Below are positions 24,418-32,954 of a stretch of 64,000 bases of DNA, piece by piece (position 1 is the stretch's first letter; every line of letters begins with the position of its first letter). A program made the position numbers and the translations under genes. The notes beneath the pieces are model-generated. The model did no database searches. It saw only the letters and a program-made list of their open reading frames with translations, and had not been told where the DNA came from. The stretch comes from Sediminicola arcticus (GTDB lineage Bacteria > Bacteroidota > Bacteroidia > Flavobacteriales > Flavobacteriaceae). The stretch spans positions 682,001 through 746,000 of the forward strand of contig NZ_JBEXAE010000001.1 of the NCBI RefSeq assembly GCF_040566695.1, in the 5' to 3' direction.

Positions 24418-25503
24418 ATGGAAACAGTAAAAACAGATATTATAATTATTGGTGCGGGATTAACTGGACTCACCTTAGCTTATTATTTAAAAAAACACCA
24501 CATAAATGTGGTTCTCATAGAGGCGAGGGAGCGTTTAGGGGGCAGAATATACACCAAACAAAACCCAAATAATCCACCTTTAGAAATGGGGGCCACATGG
24601 ATAAGCCCACAACACACGCTTTTGTTGGAACTGCTCCAGGAACTGGGATTAAAAATCTTTGAACAGAAAATGGGGGATACAGCCATATACGAGGCCTTTT
24701 CTACGAGTCCCTTTCAGTTGGTAAGCCTTCCCAAGTCGGACACCCCTAGCTACAGAGTACAACATGGAACCCAACAGATCATTGAAAAACTGGCCTCTAA
24801 AATCGACCAAAAACAGATGTATACCTCTCAAGTGGTACAATCCATTGTAAAAGAAGGAAATGCAATTATGGCAACATCGGAAACCCATAAATTTGTAGGG
24901 TCAATGGTGATTTCCACAATACCTCCTTTGTTGTTTGCAAACACCCTTACAGTAAGCCCATCGCTACCCAATGATTTGAAGGAAATTGCCCAAAGAACCC
25001 ATACCTGGATGGGAGATTCCATCAAAGTTGCGCTCTCGTACAAAGAAAAATTCTGGGATCAAAAACAGTTGAGTGGCACCATCTTCAGTAATGCCGGACC
25101 CATTTCTGAAATGTATGACCATAGCAATGTGGAAGATTCTCTATTTGCCTTAAAAGGGTTTTTTAACGGAGCTTATTTTGCTATTTCCAAAGAAGAGCGA
25201 TTACAACTGGTTCTAGACCAATTGGAAAAATATTTCGGCAATCAGGTAAAGGATTTCCTAAACTATGAGGAGCTAGTTTGGAAAAATGAACCCTATACAG
25301 CTACTGAGGCTTCTGGCTACATCTTACCACATCAAAACAATGGTAATGCAGTTTATCAAAAGGGATATTTGGATAATACGTTGTTTTTAGTGGGTACGGA
25401 AACGAGCCCTATAAATGGTGGTTATATGGAAGGAGCGGTGCATAGTGCAAACTATTTGTATACTACGTTGAAGTCAAAAGGGTTGCTTGGCCAATTGGTA
25501 TAA
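24418..25503 (+). CDS. FAD-dependent amine oxidase
   Basis: The 361-residue protein is a flavin-containing amine oxidase: IIGAGLTGLTLAYYL (11-25) and a nearby acidic residue bind FAD, RERLGGRIYT and MGATWISP are family motifs, and the C-terminus has GTET plus GYMEGAV as in monoamine oxidases. It has no signal peptide and is shorter than animal enzymes. It would oxidise a primary amine to an aldehyde and ammonia. It opens the six-gene amine block, so the product of the decarboxylase at 29249 is the likely substrate (inferred). Confidence 0.88.
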   Translation: METVKTDIIIIGAGLTGLTLAYYLKKHHINVVLIEARERLGGRIYTKQNPNNPPLEMGATWISPQHTLLLELLQELGLKIFEQKMGDTAIYEAFSTSPFQLVSLPKSDTPSYRVQHGTQQIIEKLASKIDQKQMYTSQVVQSIVKEGNAIMATSETHKFVGSMVISTIPPLLFANTLTVSPSLPNDLKEIAQRTHTWMGDSIKVALSYKEKFWDQKQLSGTIFSNAGPISEMYDHSNVEDSLFALKGFFNGAYFAISKEERLQLVLDQLEKYFGNQVKDFLNYEELVWKNEPYTATEASGYILPHQNNGNAVYQKGYLDNTLFLVGTETSPINGGYMEGAVHSANYLYTTLKSKGLLGQLV

Positions 25504-25592
25504 CATTCTTAAAATCGCACAAGTTGTAGATGGGTAAAGTTTCTTATCTTGAACCTTATATTTTAGGGTAAAACCCAACTAAAAATAGAGGA

Positions 25593-26720
25593 ATGAAGAT
25601 TAATGATTTTAAATTGGAACGCTATTTTGGGAAACACGAGTTTACGGCAAAATATATGCTTTCTAGTTCCGATTGCGATGGGTATGAAATGAAATATGTA
25701 TTGGATCAGGCAACAAAGCAGGAGCTCGATCTTTGGGAAGGAATAACGCTGGGATATTCCGAAAGCGAGGGAAATTCTATATTGCGAGAGGCTATTTTGC
25801 AACATTATACTATAAAGAGCCTTGAAAATGTGATTGTAGCCACTCCCGGGGAGCTTAATTTCATTAGCATGAACGTGCTCTTGGGAGCATCAGATCATGT
25901 GATCACGGTTTCGCCTTGTTACCAATCCTTATACGAGGTGGTGAAATCCCTTAACTGCGAACTTTCCTATTGGCAGCCCAATCCAGAAAATTGGGAGTTT
26001 GATACTGATGATCTGGAAAAGTTGATTCAGAAAAACACCAAGTTGATCATCTTGAATTTTCCGCACAACCCAACGGGAAGCTATATTTCGCCCGCTCAAT
26101 TGAATGAAATGATTGCTTTGGCAAGAAAGCATGACATTTATATCTTCTCAGATGAAATGTATCGTAAACTTATCATCAGTGATGTTCCCGAGTTGCCTCC
26201 TATTTGTGATCTATATGAAAAAGGGATAAGTCTGTGGGGGACCTCTAAATCTTTTGGATTAGCTGGTCTGCGTATCGGATGGCTTGTTTCCCAAGACACT
26301 AATTTTCTTCAAAAAGTAATTGCGTTCAAGGATTATCTGAGTATTTGTAATAGCACACCTTCTGAAATATTATCCATCATCGCCTTGAACCATATGGACA
26401 AGTTCCTACTACCCAATATTGAAAAAATCAAAAGGAATATGTCTGTATTTACCAAGTTTGTTGCAGAACATGATATCATCTCCTCCTTTATTCCCCCAAA
26501 AGCAGGATCCATTTCTTTTGTAAAACTGAACATTAAAACATCCTCTTTGGATTTTAGCAACCAATTGGTGGAAGCAACGGGGATAATGACGGTGCCTGCA
26601 GAAATGTTCGAATATCCGGGGAAATATATTAGGGTGGGATTTGGAAGAAAGAATTTGCCTGAAGTATTGGACGTTTTTGGGGCATATCTAAAAACCAAAA
26701 GGGATAGCCTTATCATGTAA
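25593..26720 (+). CDS. PLP-dependent aminotransferase, class I/II fold
   Basis: The 375-residue fold-type I enzyme has NFPHNPTG (155-162), SDEMYR with cofactor-binding D187, and the Schiff-base K219 in WGTSKSFGLAGLRIGW. Amino-group donor and acceptor are not clear; some proteins of this subgroup make modified amino acids rather than doing simple transamination. It lies 90 bases after the amine oxidase and 88 before the alcohol dehydrogenase on the same strand. Confidence 0.9.
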   Translation: MKINDFKLERYFGKHEFTAKYMLSSSDCDGYEMKYVLDQATKQELDLWEGITLGYSESEGNSILREAILQHYTIKSLENVIVATPGELNFISMNVLLGASDHVITVSPCYQSLYEVVKSLNCELSYWQPNPENWEFDTDDLEKLIQKNTKLIILNFPHNPTGSYISPAQLNEMIALARKHDIYIFSDEMYRKLIISDVPELPPICDLYEKGISLWGTSKSFGLAGLRIGWLVSQDTNFLQKVIAFKDYLSICNSTPSEILSIIALNHMDKFLLPNIEKIKRNMSVFTKFVAEHDIISSFIPPKAGSISFVKLNIKTSSLDFSNQLVEATGIMTVPAEMFEYPGKYIRVGFGRKNLPEVLDVFGAYLKTKRDSLIM

Positions 26721-26808
26721 TAGTTAAAAGGGCAACTATTTACAGGAACTTTTTTGAATAGAGTTCTGGGCAAAATGGCATTAGAATATTAATTTTAAGA
26801 AATGAACA

Positions 26809-27849
26809 ATGCGAGCAGCAATTTTTGAGAAGTTCCAAGGTCTTATTAGCGTACAAAATGTTGCAGATCCTACACCAAATGAACATGGAGTTGTAATTAA
26901 AGTGAAAGCTACAGGACTTTGTCGCAGCGATTGGCATGGTTGGATGGGACACGACTCGGATATCATATTGCCCCATGTCCCAGGTCATGAATTGGCAGGA
27001 ACAATAGCCGCTATTGGTAAAAATGTTCGCAATTTTAAGGTGGGTGACCGTGTCACTGTTCCTTTTGTTTGTGGGTGTGGTACTTGTGGCCAGTGCATTT
27101 CTGGGAACCACCAGGTATGCGATCATCAATCTCAGCCTGGGTTTACACATTGGGGTTCGTTTGCAGAATACGTAGCCTTAGATTATGCAGACACAAACTT
27201 GGTACTACTACCAGAAGAGATCACTGATGTAACAGCAGCTACCCTAGGTTGTCGGTTTATCACCTCCTTCAGGGCCATAGTGGAACAAGGAAAGGTAACT
27301 GGGGGTCAGTATGTGGTGATTCATGGTTGTGGTGGGGTTGGACTCTCTGCCATAATGATTGCCAACGCTTTAGGAGCACAGGTGATTGCCGTGGATATTA
27401 ATGAGGATACCTTAGATTTTGCAAAACAAATGGGGGCTATGGCCACGGTCAATGCAGCCAAGAGTGCTGATGTGGTCGGGGAGATCAAAGCCCTCACCAA
27501 GGGAGGCGCTCATGTCTCCATGGATGCCCTTGGAAGTCAGGCCACTTGCTTTAATTCCATTGCCAATCTGAGAAAAAGAGGGAAGCACATACAGGTTGGA
27601 CTAATGACGGGGAACCATCAACACCCAAAAGTACCCATGGATAAGGTATTGGCCAATGAGCTAGAGATAATAGGCAGTCATGGCATGCAGGCTTTTAAAT
27701 ATCCTGAAATGTTGGACATGATCAAAAACGGGAAATTGCATCCCGAAAAACTCATAGAAAGAATCATTACGCTTCAAGAGGCGACCATCGCCTTACCCAA
27801 TATGAACACGTTTCAGCATAAGGGGGTGTTGGTGATCAATTCATTTTAA
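26809..27849 (+). CDS. Zinc-dependent alcohol dehydrogenase
   Basis: The 346-residue medium-chain dehydrogenase has catalytic zinc ligands C38 and H60-E61 (GHELAG), a structural zinc lobe with C90, C93, C96 and C104, and the NAD(P)-binding GCGGVGLSA near 174. It interconverts an alcohol and an aldehyde or ketone. In this block it could reduce the aldehyde made by the amine oxidase, for example to a tyrosol- or tryptophol-like alcohol (inferred). It starts 36 bases before no-gap continuation into the SolA-like gene. Confidence 0.93.
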   Translation: MRAAIFEKFQGLISVQNVADPTPNEHGVVIKVKATGLCRSDWHGWMGHDSDIILPHVPGHELAGTIAAIGKNVRNFKVGDRVTVPFVCGCGTCGQCISGNHQVCDHQSQPGFTHWGSFAEYVALDYADTNLVLLPEEITDVTAATLGCRFITSFRAIVEQGKVTGGQYVVIHGCGGVGLSAIMIANALGAQVIAVDINEDTLDFAKQMGAMATVNAAKSADVVGEIKALTKGGAHVSMDALGSQATCFNSIANLRKRGKHIQVGLMTGNHQHPKVPMDKVLANELEIIGSHGMQAFKYPEMLDMIKNGKLHPEKLIERIITLQEATIALPNMNTFQHKGVLVINSF

Positions 27850-27885
27850 TCGATAAAATCAAAGAAAAAATTAAAACGAAGTTTT

Positions 27886-29040
27886 ATGTCCAGTCAGCAT
27901 TATGATGTAATAGTCGTAGGGATAGGTTCCATGGGAGCGCCAACCTGTTATAATTTGGCCAAGAGAGGGGTAAAGGTACTCGGTTTGGAACAGTTTACAA
28001 TTGTACATGAAAACGGATCCCATGCCGGACAGAGCAGGATGGTGCGAAAGGCCTATTTTGAAAACCCGGATTATGTCCCTTTGTTAGACACAGCGTATGC
28101 CTTATGGGAGGAATTGGAAGAAATTACAGGCCAAAAACTATTTCATAAAACAGGCTTGTTCTATACAGGACCTAACCAGAATAATTTGCTAGAAGGGGTT
28201 AAGTTATCCGCTCAGAAATATAATATCACCATAAATAATCTAAATGAATCAGAGTGTTTAAAAAAATTCCCAAGCTTTAAGCTGACAAAAAATTATGAAT
28301 ATCTTTTTGAACCAGATGCAGGGTATGTGGTCCCGGAACAAATTATAAAGCTTTATACCAAATTGGCAATAAATGAAGGCGCTACCATTTTGGAAAATCA
28401 ATTGGTGGAAGCTTGGAGTGATACTGAAAATGTCGTGAGCGTTAGGACTAAAACCGCTACCTATATCGCTGATAAAATTATTTTTACTGCGGGCGGATTT
28501 ACGAACAACCTATTTCCTAAGGGAAAAAATCAATTGGTACCCCGTAGACAGGTAACTTGTTGGTTTCAACCTAAAAAGCCGTCGCTGTTTACCAGTGAAA
28601 AATTTCCTTGTTTCTTATATACCACTCCAGAACTACCAGGAGCGTTTTATGGCTTTCCCTTGCTTTCTACTGGGGATATGAATAGTAAAATGGGAATAAA
28701 AGTTGGCTATCATTATCCTGGGGAGGTCATTGATCCTTATACATTGCACAATTTTGATCATGAAAAGGAATCGAAGCTGATCAAAGAATTTATGCACAGC
28801 TACATTCCCGATGGGTATGAGTCGGTCTTGTCCACGAAAAGCTGTATCTATACCTATACAGAAGACGGAGATTTCATTTTGGAAAATCATAAGGACTACC
28901 AAAATGTTAGTATAGCTTGCGGGTTTAGTGGTCACGGATTTAAGCTAGCGCCCTTAGTAGGGGAGATTTTGGCAGATCTTAGCCTTGAAGGTAAAACAAA
29001 ACACCCTATTGGATTTTTATCCTCTAATCGGTTTTTGTAA
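27886..29040 (+). CDS. SolA-like sarcosine / N-methyltryptophan oxidase family protein
   Basis: The 384-residue DAO-family flavoenzyme has the FAD motif VVGIGSMGAPTCYNLAKRG near residue 10, the monomeric sarcosine oxidase signature HAGQSRMVRKAYFENPDYVPL in two parts near 46-66, and C320 in STKSCIYTYTEDGDF at the place of the covalent FAD cysteine. Family members oxidise N-methyl amino acids (sarcosine, N-methyltryptophan, pipecolate) giving formaldehyde and hydrogen peroxide. The exact substrate is not predictable; aromatic neighbours favour an aromatic one. It follows the alcohol dehydrogenase by 36 bases. Confidence 0.9.
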   Translation: MSSQHYDVIVVGIGSMGAPTCYNLAKRGVKVLGLEQFTIVHENGSHAGQSRMVRKAYFENPDYVPLLDTAYALWEELEEITGQKLFHKTGLFYTGPNQNNLLEGVKLSAQKYNITINNLNESECLKKFPSFKLTKNYEYLFEPDAGYVVPEQIIKLYTKLAINEGATILENQLVEAWSDTENVVSVRTKTATYIADKIIFTAGGFTNNLFPKGKNQLVPRRQVTCWFQPKKPSLFTSEKFPCFLYTTPELPGAFYGFPLLSTGDMNSKMGIKVGYHYPGEVIDPYTLHNFDHEKESKLIKEFMHSYIPDGYESVLSTKSCIYTYTEDGDFILENHKDYQNVSIACGFSGHGFKLAPLVGEILADLSLEGKTKHPIGFLSSNRFL

Positions 29041-29100
29041 TTGAAACCTACTTTAGATATGAGAGCCAAGGAATTGGTTTGCTGATCCCCAACTAATCCC

Positions 29101-29229
29101 ATGAAACTTCTAAAAAAGGCATTAGTTTTTCTGCCAATATTTCTTATAGGTATGTAGCTTTTAATTGTTCTTTTTAGTCCCTATTTTAGCATGTCTTTAA
29201 ACTCTCAGCGATATTTCCTCAAATTTTAA
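29101..29229 (+). pseudogene. Possible remnant of an exported or membrane protein gene
   Basis: MKLLKKALVFLPIFLIGM is encoded from ATG 29101 and meets TAG at 29155-29157. The same frame then stays open for 23 more codons (LLIVLFSPYFS...) to TAA at 29229. The hydrophobic start resembles a signal or membrane anchor of a lost gene in the only wide gap of the amine block. The stretch is short and could be chance. Confidence 0.25.
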
Positions 29230-29248
29230 TAGAGCATTAAATTAAATT

Positions 29249-30685
29249 ATGAATCCAGACGAATTTCGAAAACAAGCCCATCTGATGGTAGAATGGATGG
29301 CAGATTATATGGAACATGTGGAGGACTATCCCGTAAAATCACAAGTCGCTCCCAAAACCATATACAACCAGATAGAATCCAGTATCCCAGATCATGGTCA
29401 AGAAATGGAGGCTATTTTCAAAGACTTTAAGGAGGTAGTACTCCCAGGAATTACCCATTGGCAGAACCCCAATTTTTTTGCCTACTTCCAGGCGAATACC
29501 AGTCCGCCTTCCATCTTGGCAGAAATGCTCACCGCCACTTTGGGGGTGCAGGGCATGAAATGGGAAACCTCTCCAGTAGCTACGGAATTGGAGGAGAAAA
29601 TGATGGAATGGTTAAGGGATGGTATTGGAATTCCGAACGAATGGGCCGGAGTCATACAGGATTCGGCTTCCATGGCTACCCTATCGGCTATACTAACAGC
29701 TAGAGAACGTCTATCCGATTACCAAGTCAATGAAAATGGTTTTGAAGGATTTACCAAGTTGAGGGTATATTGCTCGGACCAAACCCATTCCTCTATAGAA
29801 AAGGGAGCTAAAATAGCTGGTGTTGGGAAGAAGAATGTAATCAAAATTCCCACGAATGATTTATTGGAAATGCGATCGGGCCTGCTACAGGAGCAAATAG
29901 AAAAGGATATAGAAGAAGGTTATCATCCCTTGTGCATTGTAGCTGCTTTAGGGACCACAGGAACCATGGCCATGGATCCCTTGGAAGCTATAGGGAGAAT
30001 CGCAGAAAAGCATGGAATTTGGTTGCACGTGGATGCTGCTTATGCCGGTGCTGCCTTTTTATTGCCAGAATATCAAGGGCTAATGAAAGGTATTGAAAAA
30101 GCGGATAGTTTTGTATTCAACCCCCACAAATGGTTGTTCACCAATTTTGACTGCACGGCCTATTTTGTAAAGGATAAGAAGGTACTTTTGAATACTTTTT
30201 CCATCTTGCCAGAATACCTCAAAACGGCATCGGATGGTCTGGTGAACAATTATTGTGATTGGGGTATTCCATTGGGAAGACGTTTTAGGTCACTAAAATT
30301 GTGGTTTGTGATGCGGCATTATGGCATGGAGGGATTACAAAAACTATTGCGACTTCATATAGATCTGGCTATGTGGCTAGAAACTGAAATTGATAAGAAT
30401 TCTTCTTTTGAACTTGTAGTTCCCCGCAGTATGAATCTGATCTGTTTCCGATACAGACCATATGAAATTGAAGATGAGGATGCGATTAATACTATTAATG
30501 AGCAACTGTTACAGCACCTAAATGCTATGGGTAAGCTCTATTTGACGCACACCAAGATCAATGGCATATATACTTTGCGCATGTCCATAGGGCAGACCAA
30601 TGTCGCAAAATCTCATGTGGAAAAGGCATGGGAAACTATACAAAAGGTAGCTGAAGAAATAGCAATGAACAAGAAAATAGAATAG
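29249..30685 (+). CDS. Aromatic L-amino acid decarboxylase family protein (group II PLP decarboxylase)
   Basis: The 478-residue enzyme carries all landmarks of the aromatic amino acid decarboxylase family: THWQNPNFFAYFQANTSPPS (69-88), H180 stacking on PLP, HVDAAYAG with D262, and the PLP lysine K294 in NPHKWLFTNFDC. It should release CO2 from an aromatic amino acid (tyrosine, DOPA, tryptophan or phenylalanine) to give tyramine-like amines. It is followed after eight bases by the M24 gene, so the two are cotranscribed. Confidence 0.93.
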   Translation: MNPDEFRKQAHLMVEWMADYMEHVEDYPVKSQVAPKTIYNQIESSIPDHGQEMEAIFKDFKEVVLPGITHWQNPNFFAYFQANTSPPSILAEMLTATLGVQGMKWETSPVATELEEKMMEWLRDGIGIPNEWAGVIQDSASMATLSAILTARERLSDYQVNENGFEGFTKLRVYCSDQTHSSIEKGAKIAGVGKKNVIKIPTNDLLEMRSGLLQEQIEKDIEEGYHPLCIVAALGTTGTMAMDPLEAIGRIAEKHGIWLHVDAAYAGAAFLLPEYQGLMKGIEKADSFVFNPHKWLFTNFDCTAYFVKDKKVLLNTFSILPEYLKTASDGLVNNYCDWGIPLGRRFRSLKLWFVMRHYGMEGLQKLLRLHIDLAMWLETEIDKNSSFELVVPRSMNLICFRYRPYEIEDEDAINTINEQLLQHLNAMGKLYLTHTKINGIYTLRMSIGQTNVAKSHVEKAWETIQKVAEEIAMNKKIE

Positions 30686-30693
30686 ATGTACCA

Positions 30694-31368
30694 ATGAACG
30701 TAGCAAAGCAAAATTTAATAAAAGCGGAACGGAAGGCAGAGGCCTTGTTCGATGAAATTGAAAATAGAGGGCTCATGCAGCCTGGAAAAACAGAAAAAGA
30801 ACTGAATAGCGATATTTTTAACCTGGCTTTTGAGCTCTATGGGATAGAAAAGTATTGGCATAAGAGGATTGTTAGGGCTGGTAAGAACACCTTAAAGCCT
30901 TATGATGAAAACCCCGATGACCTTACTTTACAAGAGGACGATATACTTTTTATAGATTTTGGGCCGATTTTTGATGAATGGGAGGCAGATTTTGGACGAA
31001 CTTACGTCTTGGGTAATGATCCTTTAAAACATAAGATCAAAAAGGATACCGCTTTAGCATGGGCAGAATGCAAGGCTTATTTTGATACCCAAAAGGAAAT
31101 AACCGGAGCGGAATTTTATGCCTATGTAGTGGATATTGCCCAGAAATATGGATGGCAATACGGAGGGGAAATAGCCGGACATTTAGTTGGCCATTTTCCG
31201 CATGAGAAATTGGAGAAGGAGATAAAAACCAACTATGTGCATCCCAAGAACTATCAAAATATGCTATCACCTGATACCAAGGGCAATAAAAGGGAGTGGA
31301 TTTTGGAAATTCATTTTGTGGATAGGGAAAAGGAAATAGGGAGTTTTTATGAGCAACTACTTACCTAA
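30694..31368 (+). CDS. M24 family metallopeptidase-fold protein
   Basis: The 224-residue protein has the pita-bread fold ligands in order: D88 (FIDFG), D99 (EADFGRTY), H163 (AGHLVGHFPHE), E205 (ILEIHF) and E220 (GSFYE). It lacks the N-terminal domain of aminopeptidase P and creatinase, giving a single-domain, methionine-aminopeptidase-like size. It may hydrolyse a dipeptide or an amide such as an acylated amino acid. Tight linkage to the decarboxylase (eight bases) suggests that it supplies its substrate (inferred). Confidence 0.88.
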   Translation: MNVAKQNLIKAERKAEALFDEIENRGLMQPGKTEKELNSDIFNLAFELYGIEKYWHKRIVRAGKNTLKPYDENPDDLTLQEDDILFIDFGPIFDEWEADFGRTYVLGNDPLKHKIKKDTALAWAECKAYFDTQKEITGAEFYAYVVDIAQKYGWQYGGEIAGHLVGHFPHEKLEKEIKTNYVHPKNYQNMLSPDTKGNKREWILEIHFVDREKEIGSFYEQLLT

Positions 31369-31495
31369 TATAAAGTTTTAGATTGGTCTTTGTGTTTGCA
31401 AAATTTAACCGTGCCTTAATAGGTATGGGATCTACAGTTTTGGGCTATGGGCTTATACTTTTATAAAACGTAATTATTTAAATGAAAAAAATAAC

Positions 31496-31897
31496 ATGAA
31501 GCATATCCATTTTAATAAGTTAAATCGATTTCAATCGATTATTCTACTATTGATTGGGCTACTCCTAATCTTGATCGGATTTTATAAAAATTATCTAGGG
31601 GAAGGGAGCCTATGGACCACCACTTCCACTGTAATAGGGTATTTATTTTTTGGCCTCCACTTCAGTAAAATGTTCTGGTATAAAAATTATGTAGAATGGA
31701 ATAAAAAGGGAATTGTCTATAAGATTAAAACGCGATTTGGAAAAACCCTAAGGTTCAATCAAATTGGAGGGGCAGTACTTAAAAAGGATATGCTGTTCAT
31801 CACTTTGACCGATGGTTCCCTAATTGAGATCAATTTACATGAGGTGTTTCCGGAAGACCAGAAAAAGCTACATGAAATCTTTGTTAAGAAAGGGTAG
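31496..31897 (+). CDS. Small two-helix membrane protein of unknown function
   Basis: The 133-residue protein has two membrane segments (about 13-30 and 40-58) and a strand-rich C-terminal domain (65-130) of the kind seen in bacterial PH-like proteins, ending in basic residues. No named family is recognised. It ends the plus-strand run after the M24 gene with a 127-base gap, so membership in the amine block is uncertain. Confidence 0.7.
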   Translation: MKHIHFNKLNRFQSIILLLIGLLLILIGFYKNYLGEGSLWTTTSTVIGYLFFGLHFSKMFWYKNYVEWNKKGIVYKIKTRFGKTLRFNQIGGAVLKKDMLFITLTDGSLIEINLHEVFPEDQKKLHEIFVKKG

Positions 31898-32095
31898 TAC
31901 TTGTAAAATGGATTACTATTTACCAAACCGAACACTTGGTTGGTTTTGGTTCATACTAAAATCGAACTGGAGACAATTGTTAAGGATGTAAAACAAAGAG
32001 CATCGCTAACCTGCGCCATTACGTAAAGAATATTCAAATAATTTGCCAATAATAAACTAGGTGGTTTGTATAACGATTCTGCAATGACTTCCTTT

Positions 32096-32941
32096 TTATA
32101 GCGGCCTGGCTATCATAATGCCCGTATTGCTTTTAATCTTTTTAAGATAATCTATCAAAGGAACATCTGAGACCTCTACCTCCATAGATCCTGTAGAGGC
32201 ATGTAATAAATGAATACGCCCATCTGCTCCCCTGGTGGCAAAGCCGGTATGGGTAATATCTAATCCTTTTATGGAAGTGGTCAACGCGATGATATCTCCG
32301 GATTGTATAAGATGTTCATTTGCTGCTATACGGTCCTGTTGTAAAATACAGATAGTTTGGCCGTTGAGTTCCTGTTCTGTTTGCTTTATTTTTTCAAAAT
32401 TTTGATTGTTTTTTAAAAAAGGATAGAGTTCCCTGTGGGTTCCCATAAAATTGATTTCTTTATCCAGGGTAATACCTCCTATATCCTTTGTTATATCTTT
32501 GACCAAACCTTTCTTTTCGTTGTTTTTGATCCATTGGGAAAAGTAATGGAGTCGAGACGGATATCCATCCAGCTTACCATCTAAGTATCTAATCTCTTCC
32601 AATGTCTTGGTGTAGGTGTCAAAGTCGGTTTTTTGGTTCCTGACCATAGTGCCAAAGGCCAGTACATTTTCCACATAAGTGGTACAATCCAATCCTTGCA
32701 GATTAACCACCAAGGCTTCAGTTGTTCCAATTTCCAAAGTTTTGGCTACATAGGGGATGCCAAAGAACGTTTTACCAACAGCAATTAAAAGGGCGCCATA
32801 AGTGGGCTGTTCTTTAAGTTGCTGCAGTGCCGTAATTTTATTTTCAAAAGCTACCTTGTCCTTTTGGGAACAAACCACTTCTTGAGCTAAAATGGGTTGG
32901 ATCAAAAGAATGAAGGTTGTTATAAGAAGTGATTTTTTCAT
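32096..32941 (-). CDS. DUF1460 family exported amidase-like protein
   Basis: The 281-residue protein has a signal peptide (cleavage after ILAQ) and an NlpC/P60-related DUF1460 domain with Cys in GLDCTTYVENV and His in DITHTGFATR, the likely catalytic pair. Structures of the family indicate N-acetylmuramyl-L-alanine amidase or related peptidoglycan recycling activity. The frame extends upstream into the TraB gene; ATG 32941 gives a normal signal and leaves 13 bases after the TraB stop. The two genes are probably cotranscribed. Confidence 0.88.
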   Translation of the reverse strand: MKKSLLITTFILLIQPILAQEVVCSQKDKVAFENKITALQQLKEQPTYGALLIAVGKTFFGIPYVAKTLEIGTTEALVVNLQGLDCTTYVENVLAFGTMVRNQKTDFDTYTKTLEEIRYLDGKLDGYPSRLHYFSQWIKNNEKKGLVKDITKDIGGITLDKEINFMGTHRELYPFLKNNQNFEKIKQTEQELNGQTICILQQDRIAANEHLIQSGDIIALTTSIKGLDITHTGFATRGADGRIHLLHASTGSMEVEVSDVPLIDYLKKIKSNTGIMIARPL

Positions 32942-32954
32942 TGGGCTTTTGATT

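Noticed and set aside
24418..31368. A classical biosynthetic cluster of the NRPS or PKS type
   Set aside because: No carrier protein, adenylation or ketosynthase domain is present; all members are small metabolic enzymes.
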